A DNA stretch of 64,000 nucleotides from Acidaminococcus massiliensis (GTDB lineage Bacteria; Bacillota; Negativicutes; Acidaminococcales; Acidaminococcaceae). The notes under the pieces are model-generated. The model did not search any database. It saw only the letters and a list, made by a program, of their open reading frames with translations, and was not told the DNA's origin. Of the stretch, positions 10,301-19,264 are shown piece by piece; position 1 is the stretch's first letter, and the number at the start of each line of letters is the position of its first letter. Location: NCBI RefSeq assembly GCF_900095825.1, contig NZ_LT608315.1, positions 1,786,311-1,850,310 of the forward strand. The letters are read 5' to 3'. A program made the translations under genes and the position numbers.

Positions 10301-13300
10301 ACAATGCGGCCACCGTGGGAGACTTGAAGGCCCAGAGCCAGACCCTGACGGATACGGGGATCGTTTTCGCCGGAAATACAGGGAAAGAGACCCTGGCCCT
10401 GGGGAAGACGGCCAAGATCCAAGGGGCCGATTTGGCTGATGGGACGACCCTGGCAGAGGACTATACTACGGCCAACCTGACCACCGTGACGGCAAAAGCC
10501 GCTGACGGGACGGTCACCACGACGATTTACGGGAAAAAAGATATGGCGGGCCGGTCCCTCTCTTTGGGGACCCAGGATGCAAATGGGGCCATCGCCAATC
10601 CCGTGGCTGTGCTGAAAGCCCAGGCGGCCAGCAGCACCGATACCACCCAGACCGGCCATTTGGTCCTGAAAGGGACCAAGCCGACAGATACGGTGACAGC
10701 GGCTGACCAGACCAGTGCGGATATCTACGTCCAGGATGGCAGCGATGAACTGCAGCCGGCGGACAGCAAGAAGATGACCCGGGTGATGTATGCCGATGAA
10801 AGCACCGGCACCCATGAACTGGCAACCTTAGAAGACGGTCTGAAGTTCAAAGGGGATGACGGGAACACTTCGGCTGTGCTGCTGAACGGTACGTTGGATG
10901 TGACCGGAGGAGCGGATACCGGCAAGCTCACTGCCGGGAATATCGGGGTGACCAGCGACGGGAAACAGGGCCTGACCATTGCCCTGGCCAAGGAACTGAA
11001 AGATCTGACCAGCGTTGCCGTCACAGGAGAGAAATTCACCACCACCCTTACCGGTGAGGGGCTGACTATTGCCCCTGCAGCAGGAAATTCCGGGGGCGAT
11101 TCCCTGGTGATCAATGCCAGCACAGGCATCAATCTGGGGAACCGGAAGGTCACCGGCCTCGCCGCCGGCATCATTGGGGCTGATTCCACCGACGCGGTGA
11201 ACGGCAGCCAGCTCCATACAGTCCAGGAAGCGGCTAACCAGGCCCAGATAGAAGCCAAGAAACATTCCACCGTCAGTGTGGGAGACAACAACTTGGTGCT
11301 GACGACCACGGCCGAAAACGAGACCAAGGGGGCCGACTATGCCCTGAAACTGAACAACAAGATCACCCTGGGCACCGGGGACAACCAGGTGGTCCTGGAC
11401 GGCAGTGATACGGGGATTTCTTCTTTCGGAAAGCAGATTACCTTGCATGGCGCCACCGGGGCTGTGGGCGTCACTTCATTGACGGCCAGCGGTGCGGTCA
11501 GTGCTTCCAGTGTGACTGTTGGAGATATCATCCTCCACAGCGCAGCTGACAGCACGGCCGATCCCAACGTCATGAAAGACACCATTACTGGTTTGGGGAA
11601 TACCACCTATGATGACAAGAATATCGTCAGCAACCGGGCAGCTACAGAAGGTCAGCTCCAGAGCCTGGTTTCCCAGATCAATGCAGGACAGATTTCAGCT
11701 GGGTCCACAGTGGTTGCCGGCAGCAGCAACATCTCCATCAGCAGCAGCAAGGATGATACGGGGAAAATCACTACGTATACGGCTTCCTTGACACCGGAAC
11801 TGACCGGATTGACCAGTGCTGTATTCACCAATGGCAAAACGGGACAGGAGGAAGAGACGAATACCCTGACAGCGAATGGCCTAACCCTGGGAACCGATGA
11901 TGGGGCAGCCCGGTTCACCCGCAGCGGCATCAGCGCCGGTTCCCAGCAGATCAAGCAGCTGGGCAGCGGCATCACCGGTACGGATGGGACGGTCAGCACC
12001 TATGACACCACAGTCACCGGCCAGGCAGACTACAACAATGCGGCCAGCATCGGGGATGTGCACAAACTGGTCCAAGAAAAGGCGGACATCGGCACCTATG
12101 TGGCCGGCAACAACAGCACCAAATCCAATCTGGCCTTGGGCGGGACCATTTCCATCCAGGGATCGGAAGTGGGCCTGTCCGCTACGGATACCCTGGCAGA
12201 CAAGCTGGCCAATGACTATTCTTCTGCCAATGTGACCACCCAGGTCAGCGGCAGTGACGGCAATGTGACCACTACGGTGTACCTGAAGAAAGACCTGGTG
12301 GGCCGTTCCCTGACCTTGGGGACCATCGGCACCGACGGGAACGTAGCGGCAAGCGACCGGATCGCTTCCCTGTATCAGGCCCAGTCCAAGGCGGACAGTG
12401 ATACGGCCATGACCGGCCACCTGTTCCTGGCCGGGGAAAAACGCACGGCCTATGCGGACAATTCCACGGTGACCCATACTTCTGCGGACATCTTCGTGAA
12501 AGACGGTTCGGAAGGGGACAACAGCAAAGGCTACCTGACCAATCCGGATCTGCCGGTCACCCGGATCTACTATACCGATGAAGGGAACTACACCTATGCC
12601 TTGGCCACCATGGAAGATGGCTTCCATGCGGCTGGAGACAGCGGCAAAGCGGATATCCTGCTGAACCATACCCTGAACCTGAAGGGTGGCGTCACCCTTG
12701 ATGCTGACCATCCGGCGGATTCCCTGCTCACCAGCGGGAATATCGGGGTGGTGGCCGACAGCAGCACCAATACTCTGAACCTGCGTCTGGCCAAAGAGCT
12801 TACGGGCCTGACTTCTGCCGCCTTTACCGGAGATACCACTTCCCTGACGGTGGATGGGACGGGGCTGAAGCTGACACCAAATGCGGGCTCTTCCGCCAAA
12901 GCCTTGACCCTGACTTCGGATCAGATCGACTTGGGCGGCCGGAAAATCCAGAACGTAGGCTCCGGCACCGTGGCGGAAGGTTCCACGGACGGAGTCAACG
13001 GGGGCGATGTGTACAAAGTCCAGCAGAAAGCGGAAGCTGCTCAGACGGAAGCGGCCAAACATACCACTGTTACCGTCAGCGGCGGCAATCTGGGCTTGGA
13101 GTCTACTGCGAACGCCAATGGTTCCACCAATTACGCGCTGAAACTGAATGACAAGGTGACTCTGGGCACGGAAACGGCCAAACAGATCACCCTGGATGGG
13201 GCAAATGGGACCGCTGCCATTGGCCAGCAGATCACTCTGGATAGCACAACCGGCAAAGTGACCGCTGGGTCCTTCAGCACCACGGGGAACGTGGCTGCCG

Positions 13301-16300
13301 GGTCTGTCTCCGTGGGCGGCATGACCCTGAACAGTGCGGAAAGCCATCCGGCGGACAAGGACAAGACCCAGTGGGTGGATAAGGATACCATCACCGGTCT
13401 TTCCAATGTGACCTATAAAGCAGATGAGATCCACGAATCCCGGGCAGCCACCGAAGGACAGCTCCAGGACGTGGTCAGCAAGATCAAGAGCGGAGATATT
13501 TCCGGCGGGGCTTTGAGTTCCGTCAGTGCAGGCTCCAATATCACTGTATCCAGTACGCCCAGTGCGGATGGGAAGAAAACCGAGTACCAGGTGGGTCTGG
13601 CCAAGGATCTTAGCGGCCTTACCAGTGCGTCCTTCACCAACGGGAAAACCGGAAGCGACGAGCAAACAGCCCTGGTGAGTGCCGGGGGCCTGAGCCTGGG
13701 AGAAGGTGATGCTGCGGCCCGGTTCACCCGCAGCGGCATCAGTGCCGGCGGCCAGCAGGTGACGAAAGTGGGCAGCGGCCTGCAGAAGGTGACAGACACT
13801 TCCTATCTCTACGATGATACCGTGGCGGGACAGGAAAATTACAACCATGCCGCCAACATCGGGGATGTGCGCACCATGCTCAGCGATGCCAGGGATGTGT
13901 TTGCCGGGAACAACGGCACCACTGCTACCCTGACCCTGGGGAAAACGGCTGCCTTCCAAGGTGCGGATGTAGCACTGACGGGCAGCCAGACCCTGGAGGA
14001 AGCTTTGGCCTCTGACTATTCCAAAGCCAATCTGACAGCCCGGACCGTGGGGAACAGTGACGGTTCCGTGACCACCAGTCTGTACATGAAGCAGGATATG
14101 GTGGGCCGTTCTCTGAACTTGGGGAACATCGGTACTGACGGCACGGTAGCAGATCCGGCCGCTCGGCTGTACACCCAGGCTGCCAGCGATACGGACAGTA
14201 CCCTGACCGGCCATCTGAAGCTGACCGGAATCAAGGAGGCCCAGGACGGGCAGACCAGCTCTGCTTCTGCGGACATCTATGTGAAGAATGCCCTGGGATC
14301 CGACCTGACTGATAAAAATCGGGCCGTGACCCGGCTGATGTACCGGGATGGGGTGGACCAGCGGGATCACACTGTGGCCACCCTGGATGACGGGTTCTAC
14401 GTCCAAGGGGATGCCAACCAGGGGAACACCCTGAACCTGCCTCTCACCAGCACCCTGAAGATCCAGGGGAACACCGCGGCCGGATCCGGCCTCACAGCCG
14501 GGAACATCGGGGTGGTTTCCGATGGGAAAGATACCTTGAAGGTACAGCTGGCGGACACTCTGACGGGGCTGAAGCAGATCAGCTTCGCAGATTCTGCCGT
14601 CAGCCTCGGCCAGGAAGGGATCGATGCCGGCGGCAAGGCCATCAGCGGTGTAGCGGCTGGCACGGCGGAAACCGATGCGGTGAACGTGAAACAGCTGGAC
14701 GAGGCCAAGGCAGCCGCTTCTGCGGAAGTGAAAGCCGGAAAGAACGTGACCGTGAGCAAAGACACTGCCAGTGCCAAAGACGGCCATACCATCTATACGG
14801 TGGCAGCCGACTTCCAGGGAGCCGATGTGAGCGGATCCAACGCGGTGGTCTATGACAGTGAGGCCAAAGACCAGGTGACCCTGGGGGGCAGCACTTCTGC
14901 CACCCCGGTCAAACTGACCAATCTGGCAGACGGGACCATCAGTTCCACCTCCACCGATGCGGTCACGGGCAGACAGCTGAACGAAGTGATCACCTATCGG
15001 AACCAGGCCATCAATGTGGCCGGGGACAGAGGGTCTGCGGTGAAGCTGAACCACGGAAATACCCTGACCATCTCTGGGGATTCCAACATCAGCACCAGTT
15101 CTTCTGGCAGCGATACGGCCAAAGATGGCAGTCTGCAGGTTTCCCTGGCGGATAACGTGTACGTGAAAGGCATCCACATCGGCAGCACCTATCCCACCCA
15201 CAGCGATACCAGTGTGGACAGCGTGGCCTTGACGGCAGATGCGGAAAACCAGACGGGGATCCTGACCCTGCGGGGCGATGCTACCCATGTCAGCGACACC
15301 TATCCCCGGGCCCAGGCGGATATTTCCGTCCTCAGCGCCGCTCCGGATCAGACGTATATGGCGGCTCCTTTCCTGCAGGAAGTGTACCAGACCAACGGTT
15401 CCGGAACCATCACGAAGAACCAGCCTGTACGCCTTGCCTATCGGGATAACTACAACACGGCCCACCAGATCGCTACCCTGGATGACGGATATGTCTTCTC
15501 CGGCGACAACGGGGACAAGAACCTGACAGAGAAATTGAACGGCACCGTGGCATTGCGCGGTATGGATAACACACATGCGTCCCAAATCACATCGGATACG
15601 GCCAATACGTATCTGACGAAAAACAATATCGGTGTGGTGACGAAGCCCAAGGTGCTGAACGAAGACGGTTCTACCCAGGGCGGGGAAGTGGAAATCCGGC
15701 TGGCCAAGGACCTGACGGGCCTGTCCAGTGCTACCTTCACCAACGATAACGGGGATACGGCGGTCCTTAGCAGCACAGCCCTGACCCTGACTCCAGAAAA
15801 TGCGGCCCAGAAGCCGGTATCTCTGACCAATCAGGGCTTGGACAACGGGAACAATCGGATCACCAACGTGGCTGCTGGGACCAGCGATACTGATGCAGTG
15901 AACTACGGCCAGATCAAGTCCATCATCAATGCTGGTGATGGGAAAATCAAGGGACTGACCTTCGCGGCCGGAGACAATACATCGGCTACGGTCCATCTGG
16001 GGGATACCTTGAAGATCGCCGGTGCCACGGATCAGGATGGAGCCCAGAATATCCATACTACGGTGAAGGATGGGACCATGACCCTCCAGCTGGACCGGAA
16101 GGTGCAGGTGGATGAACTCCACGTGGGTCAGAAGGGCAGCGATGCCGCTTCCCTGACTGCTGTGAAGCTGGAGGGGGAAGCTGGTTCCATCGGCCAGCTG
16201 CATCTGCAAGGGATGGAAAATGCCCAGGCCAACATCATGACCAAGATGGGGACCGCTTCCCTGGCCAGCACCGATGCGGCCACCACCCGGCTGACCTACA

Positions 16301-19086
16301 ACAACGGCAATGTGGGTAATACCCATGAAATCGCCATCCTGGAAGATGGTCTGCGGTTCACTGGGGACAACTATGCAGCGGCCAGCGGAGACAAGGCCGA
16401 ACAGAATGTCCTGAAAAAACAGTTGAACCAGACCCTCTCCATCACCGGCGGCCAGACCGATACCCAGCAGCTCACTGCTCTGACCGACAAGAACATCGGT
16501 GTAGTGGCGGAAAATGGCGGCCTCAGCGTCCGCCTGTCCAAAGTCCTGGATGGGATGACGGACATCTATATGGGGGACAGCCGGGAAAATGCGTCCCATT
16601 TGACCAAGACCGGCCTCTATCTGAGCCCCAAGAGCAGCACGGAATACCTGGCCAAATTCACCGCCGATGACGGGATCTCTGCGGGGAGCCAGACCATCAG
16701 CGATGTAGCTGATGGGGTGAAGGACAGCGATGCGGCCACCTACGGCCAGCTGAAAAATGTGGAAGCCAAGGCCAACAATGCCACCAAGCTGACGGTGAAC
16801 CATAACCAGGCAGAGGGCAATCTGACCTTGACGGATACCCTGGAAGCGGACGGCATCCACCACACCTATGATGTGGCGCTCAGCGACAAAATCAAGCTGG
16901 GCAGCGGAGGCGCAGGCAGTTCCATTACCTTGGACGGCAACGCCAATACCATCAACGGCGGCAGCTATGTACAGTTTGGCGGCGACGGGGACAGCAAGAC
17001 AAGTCCTCTTGCCATCGGCTGGCAGTCGGCGTCCTTGCAGAATGTGATCACGGAGGAGGCCAAGGGTTCCCAGACCGGGAACTACCTGACGGGCCTCAGC
17101 AATACCAGCTGGGATCCCGTCAATGTGGGCTACAGCCCCAACCGGGCCGCTACAGAAGGCCAGCTGCGGGATTTGGAAAAACAGGTCTGGGAGAATCCCA
17201 TCACCTTCCTGGGGAACCATGATGCGGATAAGACGGCGGAAGAAAGCAAGGGCATCACGGCCCAGCTGGGTTCCAAAGTGCGGATCGTGGGGACGGGCAT
17301 CGGAGATGGGGATACCTTCGACGGATCCAATCTCAGCGTGGTGGCCGGCAAGACCAGTGACGGACAGGAAGACGCCCTGATCATCCAGATGAAGAAGGCT
17401 CCTTCTTTCGAAGCAGTCCATGTGGGGGCTCCCAACAACCAGGGGGTATACCCGGTGAACGTGGATGGGACGGGCCTGCGGATCACCAACGGACCCAGCA
17501 TCACGTCCAGCGGCATCATGGCCGGAGATCAGCGGATCACGTCCCTGGCCAGCGGTGGCGGTAAAGATGCGGAAGGCAAACCCATTTATGACTTGGACAA
17601 ATACGGTCAGAATGCAGCCAATATCCAGGATGTGCGGAATATTGCCAATGACGCAGTGAACACAGCAGTCGGTTCCTTTACCATCGGCGGCGGGAAGAAC
17701 ATCGATGTGGTCCATCCTCAGGGTACCAATCAGTACACAGTGGCTTTGAAGGACCATGTGGCCTTAGGGACGGATGAGCGGGGTGTAGATTTGGACGGAA
17801 CCAAAGGGACCATCCAGGCCGGAAGCAGCACCAGTGGCGTCCGGATCGACGGGAATGTTGGGACCATCCGAGCTGGGGAAAGCCTGACCCTGGACGGCAA
17901 CAACGGTACCCTCAGCGGCCTTACCAACACCACCATCACGGCCCCGGACTTTGCAACCAAGGGACGGGCCGCCACGGAAGAACAACTGAAGCAGGTGGCT
18001 GACAATGTCAGCGAAATCAAGAAGAACAATTCCGACTTCCAGCTGGTGGGAGAAAAGGACCAGGAGGGGAACTACACCGGGGACTACAAGGTTTCCGATG
18101 ACAATCAGGTGAAGCTCCATGTCCAGGATAAGATGCATCCGGATCAAGTGAAGGACATTACCATCGACAACGTTGCCAAGGCTTCGGATCTGGGAGATGT
18201 TTCCAAGATCAGCGAAGACATCCAAAACAAGGAGAACAACAATGTGGTGGATGCCCTGAACAACCTGAACCAGAAGGTGAAGGATGCAGCCAACGGCAGC
18301 TGGGAAAGCCAGATCAATGGGGAAACCGTGAAGAAGGTCAAGGCGGGCGATGTCCAGAACTTCACCAGCGGGGACAACATCGAACTGTCCAACGACAACG
18401 GCGCCATCAAGATTGCCACCAAGAAGGATGTCTCCTTCGACAAGGTGACCATCGGCAGCGGGGACAGCAAGATGACCCTGGACAAAGACGGTCTCCAGGC
18501 TGGAAAGGTGAAAGTCTCCAGTGAAGAGATCAACGCCGGGGGCAATCGGATCCAAGGCGTGGCTGATGGGAAGGAAAAGGATGACGCGGCTACGATGGGC
18601 CAGCTGCAGAAGATCGCCGGCTCTGCCGGGCAGGCCATCAACGAGCTGGGGAACCATCTGAACCGGATGGATACCCGGATCAACCGGGTAGGGGCCGGAG
18701 CCGCTGCCCTGGCAGCTCTCCATCCAGTGGAGACTGACGGCCGGTGGAGCCTTTCCGCCGGGTTCGGCAGCTACCGGAATGCCAACTCCCTGGCCTTCGG
18801 GACCTTCTACCGGGCTTCGGACAACGTCCTGTTCAACATGGGCGCCACCGTGGGCAACGGAGAGAACATGATCAATGCAGGGTTCAGCATTGCCCTGGAT
18901 CGGAATCCGGCGGTGACGGGGATGACCAAAGCGGCCATGGCTCGGGAAATCCGGACCTTGAAACAGGACAACCAGGCCAAAGACGCCCAGGTCAAGGACC
19001 TCCAGAATCAGGTCGATGCCCTGAAGAAGGAAAATGACGATACCAAGGCCAAATTGGCCCTGATCATGGCGAAGTTGGGGATGTAA
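4339..19086 (+). CDS. giant trimeric autotransporter adhesin (YadA-like), 4915 residues
   Basis: Outer-membrane adhesin predicted to form a long homotrimeric fibre. The N-terminus MNKIYKVIWSKVRCAWVVVSE is the extended signal peptide region of type Vc secretion; the hydrophobic core follows and cleavage is likely after AYA at residue 63. Three head blocks of YadA/Hep_Hag-type repeats (SxAxG, AIGxxA words) lie near residues 115-240, 385-595 and 700-815. Neck/stalk modules with the motif DAVNxxQL recur at least a dozen times from about residue 305 to 4750. The four-stranded barrel anchor is near 4800-4857 (RWSLSAGFGSY to INAGFSIAL). A coiled-coil tail of about 55 residues follows the barrel, which is unusual. 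The start has a weak GGGGAAGGGG site. The first 0.9 kb is clearly AT-richer than the rest. Binding target unknown. Confidence 0.95.
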   Translation: MNKIYKVIWSKVRCAWVVVSEIARNHGAKGRSVHEGRKGASLLAGALLLGMLTGNTGIIPAYAATSSKNLGYGNNYFWLSWDNEGHSFNFGSTSGLNNLPQYSITLGNIDTGHIGDYSIIAGDRAQGSANSIVFGYNAQAVNGNSIVFGNNTSAAANGIIIGSGAKTWNANGIAIGAASADTAAALAGDTYSIAIGTGSETNQGGSGNIAIGYRAHSSGGGDGVALGAFSAEDWHLNSGKIGYVPFLTDQYGNTDKTQAGNSNLQSALDTPIWNSTYGGVSIGDVTSQDKSQWVTRRLGGLAAGTDDTDAVNLAQLKASMTKIEAGDNISVNTTVNDDGSRTYKLSSTGDSSGGGVHYVGFKKNSQWDDDSTQYGNYNGEGASAYKSSAMGINATATQEGATAVGNNATANGVSSVALGQGANTQQDGTVAVGHGAQATAAKAISIGSYAKADGENSVHIGAFTDPYGQYYLPSQVTGKNAVSIGNNSTATGEGAAAYGAGTTASGKDAIALGQESQSTSDGTVAIGYQAKAGANNALHSTAIGTSAETNALEGTALGYLSKVTANKGLALGSGASAGAENSVALGAGSQVESGDTVGTASMSIKDTYGETSDSTTYQFAGSNPEGTVSVGHTQDGVDHTRTITHVAAGRVSSTSTDAINGSQLYGVTQSIEKVEQNVAKTATRYYSVNATDTGTGSNYLNDGAHGLNSLAAGNKAQAYGVGSLAIGYSSLAGSAANDDTLFSSMAIGPYAKAQGTGAIAFGNSSSSTGFGGVALGGGANVSSYGGVALGGTSSVTVTGGVALGTGSQASTAAGLAGYLSGSKKADQADSVWTSTIGAVSLGGGTFKTDSGEKIYTRQITNLAAGTKDTDAVNVAQLKALEQEGLSLTGNDNQKVTQSLGGNFNLTGGLTGDALKDGAASTANLGVRKNANGDGLEVVMTTTPSFDSVTAKNSITVKNASTADGTSDISLNGNGLFMGSKKITGLAAGTENTDAVNFGQLSKVSNELTAFENKTIQVGGNGGGTIARKLGENPILIQGTGTKDNANYSGTNLKTYVDENGVLQILLDKELVEDRIDVGSALAEPKDSRVNYPVVLGTDKNDATIGYVGINGKNGTSAVITSYAGSPIPGSDFNYTDSEGKSRMTRLEYTDQEGHAHHLATLTDGLSFGGDNSQVQIDSDSDTVSGTNVISRKLRATEPGKNATANYLQIKGGADATKLSDSNIGVQASSEDGSLTIKLSQELKGLTSAQFGTTTIDGSGLTLGTTGISLTASGLNNGGKKITNVKAGDISSTSTDAIIGSQLTNILNADGSAKGISFGAESAAGSHTNPTSVAIGGTVTLKGAGGDSSHKNLSTQVTEKGELTVTMAPEIQENKIYVGTQIPKENSPTGKVNYPIILGENTVGTDTYGYVGIKGKNNSQLYLTADQDASGSTRLDYLDTQNNAHLVALTSDGYTFAGDTGTANTLALNSTLSITGGIDQTENLTPGNIGVVSSGNGGLTVQLAKSLKGLTDATFNSGSAQTKIDASGVTAPAYKVGTKIYIDSQGLHANGQKVTAVQAGDLSADSTDAVNGSQLFATNQNVTKNAGDITDLTTRLDGAGMTFAGDSGTPVTKKLNETLTLTGGETSVDSLTQLSDKNIGLVADGNGKLEVRLAKDLTGLTGAAFSNGNFTTQLTGNGLTITPTSSGNAVNLTAQNLDLGGRQLHGVQAGEVTATSTDAVNGSQLHTVKETAENAQKEAQKHSTVSGSGNVDVAHSDNTDGSKNYTVSLKDTVTLGSNGTAITLDGTKGNASFGSGTTAVTVDGTTGAITGSSLLVSGNVQAGSVAVGNIHLNSTADAAHNIAADTITGLSNTSYTSTTQLVDSRAATEGELGDVIASIQNGSIVKGLLTTVKEGSNISVVADDKSDPSKTQYTIGLSPVLTGLTRAEFTNGKTGTEAQTAVLSSDGISLGSEDTSAQFTRTKVSAGNQQIQHVASGLNGKMYTDSVDNNAATVGDLKAQSQTLTDTGIVFAGNTGKETLALGKTAKIQGADLADGTTLAEDYTTANLTTVTAKAADGTVTTTIYGKKDMAGRSLSLGTQDANGAIANPVAVLKAQAASSTDTTQTGHLVLKGTKPTDTVTAADQTSADIYVQDGSDELQPADSKKMTRVMYADESTGTHELATLEDGLKFKGDDGNTSAVLLNGTLDVTGGADTGKLTAGNIGVTSDGKQGLTIALAKELKDLTSVAVTGEKFTTTLTGEGLTIAPAAGNSGGDSLVINASTGINLGNRKVTGLAAGIIGADSTDAVNGSQLHTVQEAANQAQIEAKKHSTVSVGDNNLVLTTTAENETKGADYALKLNNKITLGTGDNQVVLDGSDTGISSFGKQITLHGATGAVGVTSLTASGAVSASSVTVGDIILHSAADSTADPNVMKDTITGLGNTTYDDKNIVSNRAATEGQLQSLVSQINAGQISAGSTVVAGSSNISISSSKDDTGKITTYTASLTPELTGLTSAVFTNGKTGQEEETNTLTANGLTLGTDDGAARFTRSGISAGSQQIKQLGSGITGTDGTVSTYDTTVTGQADYNNAASIGDVHKLVQEKADIGTYVAGNNSTKSNLALGGTISIQGSEVGLSATDTLADKLANDYSSANVTTQVSGSDGNVTTTVYLKKDLVGRSLTLGTIGTDGNVAASDRIASLYQAQSKADSDTAMTGHLFLAGEKRTAYADNSTVTHTSADIFVKDGSEGDNSKGYLTNPDLPVTRIYYTDEGNYTYALATMEDGFHAAGDSGKADILLNHTLNLKGGVTLDADHPADSLLTSGNIGVVADSSTNTLNLRLAKELTGLTSAAFTGDTTSLTVDGTGLKLTPNAGSSAKALTLTSDQIDLGGRKIQNVGSGTVAEGSTDGVNGGDVYKVQQKAEAAQTEAAKHTTVTVSGGNLGLESTANANGSTNYALKLNDKVTLGTETAKQITLDGANGTAAIGQQITLDSTTGKVTAGSFSTTGNVAAGSVSVGGMTLNSAESHPADKDKTQWVDKDTITGLSNVTYKADEIHESRAATEGQLQDVVSKIKSGDISGGALSSVSAGSNITVSSTPSADGKKTEYQVGLAKDLSGLTSASFTNGKTGSDEQTALVSAGGLSLGEGDAAARFTRSGISAGGQQVTKVGSGLQKVTDTSYLYDDTVAGQENYNHAANIGDVRTMLSDARDVFAGNNGTTATLTLGKTAAFQGADVALTGSQTLEEALASDYSKANLTARTVGNSDGSVTTSLYMKQDMVGRSLNLGNIGTDGTVADPAARLYTQAASDTDSTLTGHLKLTGIKEAQDGQTSSASADIYVKNALGSDLTDKNRAVTRLMYRDGVDQRDHTVATLDDGFYVQGDANQGNTLNLPLTSTLKIQGNTAAGSGLTAGNIGVVSDGKDTLKVQLADTLTGLKQISFADSAVSLGQEGIDAGGKAISGVAAGTAETDAVNVKQLDEAKAAASAEVKAGKNVTVSKDTASAKDGHTIYTVAADFQGADVSGSNAVVYDSEAKDQVTLGGSTSATPVKLTNLADGTISSTSTDAVTGRQLNEVITYRNQAINVAGDRGSAVKLNHGNTLTISGDSNISTSSSGSDTAKDGSLQVSLADNVYVKGIHIGSTYPTHSDTSVDSVALTADAENQTGILTLRGDATHVSDTYPRAQADISVLSAAPDQTYMAAPFLQEVYQTNGSGTITKNQPVRLAYRDNYNTAHQIATLDDGYVFSGDNGDKNLTEKLNGTVALRGMDNTHASQITSDTANTYLTKNNIGVVTKPKVLNEDGSTQGGEVEIRLAKDLTGLSSATFTNDNGDTAVLSSTALTLTPENAAQKPVSLTNQGLDNGNNRITNVAAGTSDTDAVNYGQIKSIINAGDGKIKGLTFAAGDNTSATVHLGDTLKIAGATDQDGAQNIHTTVKDGTMTLQLDRKVQVDELHVGQKGSDAASLTAVKLEGEAGSIGQLHLQGMENAQANIMTKMGTASLASTDAATTRLTYNNGNVGNTHEIAILEDGLRFTGDNYAAASGDKAEQNVLKKQLNQTLSITGGQTDTQQLTALTDKNIGVVAENGGLSVRLSKVLDGMTDIYMGDSRENASHLTKTGLYLSPKSSTEYLAKFTADDGISAGSQTISDVADGVKDSDAATYGQLKNVEAKANNATKLTVNHNQAEGNLTLTDTLEADGIHHTYDVALSDKIKLGSGGAGSSITLDGNANTINGGSYVQFGGDGDSKTSPLAIGWQSASLQNVITEEAKGSQTGNYLTGLSNTSWDPVNVGYSPNRAATEGQLRDLEKQVWENPITFLGNHDADKTAEESKGITAQLGSKVRIVGTGIGDGDTFDGSNLSVVAGKTSDGQEDALIIQMKKAPSFEAVHVGAPNNQGVYPVNVDGTGLRITNGPSITSSGIMAGDQRITSLASGGGKDAEGKPIYDLDKYGQNAANIQDVRNIANDAVNTAVGSFTIGGGKNIDVVHPQGTNQYTVALKDHVALGTDERGVDLDGTKGTIQAGSSTSGVRIDGNVGTIRAGESLTLDGNNGTLSGLTNTTITAPDFATKGRAATEEQLKQVADNVSEIKKNNSDFQLVGEKDQEGNYTGDYKVSDDNQVKLHVQDKMHPDQVKDITIDNVAKASDLGDVSKISEDIQNKENNNVVDALNNLNQKVKDAANGSWESQINGETVKKVKAGDVQNFTSGDNIELSNDNGAIKIATKKDVSFDKVTIGSGDSKMTLDKDGLQAGKVKVSSEEINAGGNRIQGVADGKEKDDAATMGQLQKIAGSAGQAINELGNHLNRMDTRINRVGAGAAALAALHPVETDGRWSLSAGFGSYRNANSLAFGTFYRASDNVLFNMGATVGNGENMINAGFSIALDRNPAVTGMTKAAMAREIRTLKQDNQAKDAQVKDLQNQVDALKKENDDTKAKLALIMAKLGM
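10120..14670 (+). repeat. three long imperfect internal repeats of the adhesin stalk
   Basis: A block beginning at FTNGKTG recurs at 10120, 11824 and 13632, giving periods of about 1704 and 1808 bases. Each copy runs through the same ordered words: a FTNGKTG start, a QFTR/RFTRSGISAG segment, a DV/DL neck, IQGAD or FQGAD, a GRSL-LG segment, a TGHL-L segment, TSADI-V, a LTAGNIGV segment and a DAVNGSQL-type neck. The third copy ends near the ETDAVNVKQL neck at about 14670. The copies differ at many codons, so the duplications are old or have diversified. Confidence 0.75.
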
Positions 19087-19092
19087 AAAAAC

Positions 19093-19130
19093 AAGGGGCT
19101 GTTGCACGTTCTATGCAACAGCCCCTTTCT
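19093..19130 (+). terminator. rho-independent terminator of the adhesin gene
   Basis: Perfect 12-base stem GGGGCTGTTGCA (19095-19106) and TGCAACAGCCCC (19114-19125) with a 7-base loop, followed by TTTCTT and preceded by an A-run. It lies 6 bases after the stop codon. The same stem sequence recurs after the next gene. Confidence 0.9.
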
Positions 19131-19143
19131 TCATTTCTCCCCC

Positions 19144-19209
19144 TTGCTTTTCCTGGAAAACCTGCTATAATTGACAATGTAAGAAGTTTTTAATAAAAAT
19201 TATTAAAAA
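19144..19209 (+). promoter_or_regulatory. rubrerythrin promoter and AT-rich palindrome
   Basis: TTGCTT (19144-19149), 16 bases, TATAAT (19166-19171) preceded by TGC. Just downstream, TTTTTAATA (19187-19195) and TATTAAAAA (19201-19209) form a perfect 9-base inverted repeat around 5 bases. Its position at about +10 to +30 suits an operator. In clostridia rubrerythrins are commonly PerR-controlled, but this palindrome does not match the PerR box well, so the regulator is unknown. Confidence 0.55.
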
Positions 19210-19264
19210 GTAGCCTTTTCAGAACAATATTCTGGAAAGGCCAGCAACAAGGGGAGGCTTTTTT

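Noticed and set aside
11881-17757. Very long open frame (about 1958 codons) on the minus strand opposite the adhesin, and another of about 1043 codons at 7684-10815
   Set aside because: They mirror the adhesin codons. The strong third-position GC bias of the sense gene removes stop codons from the antisense frame. The translations have no domains, signal or ribosome binding site.
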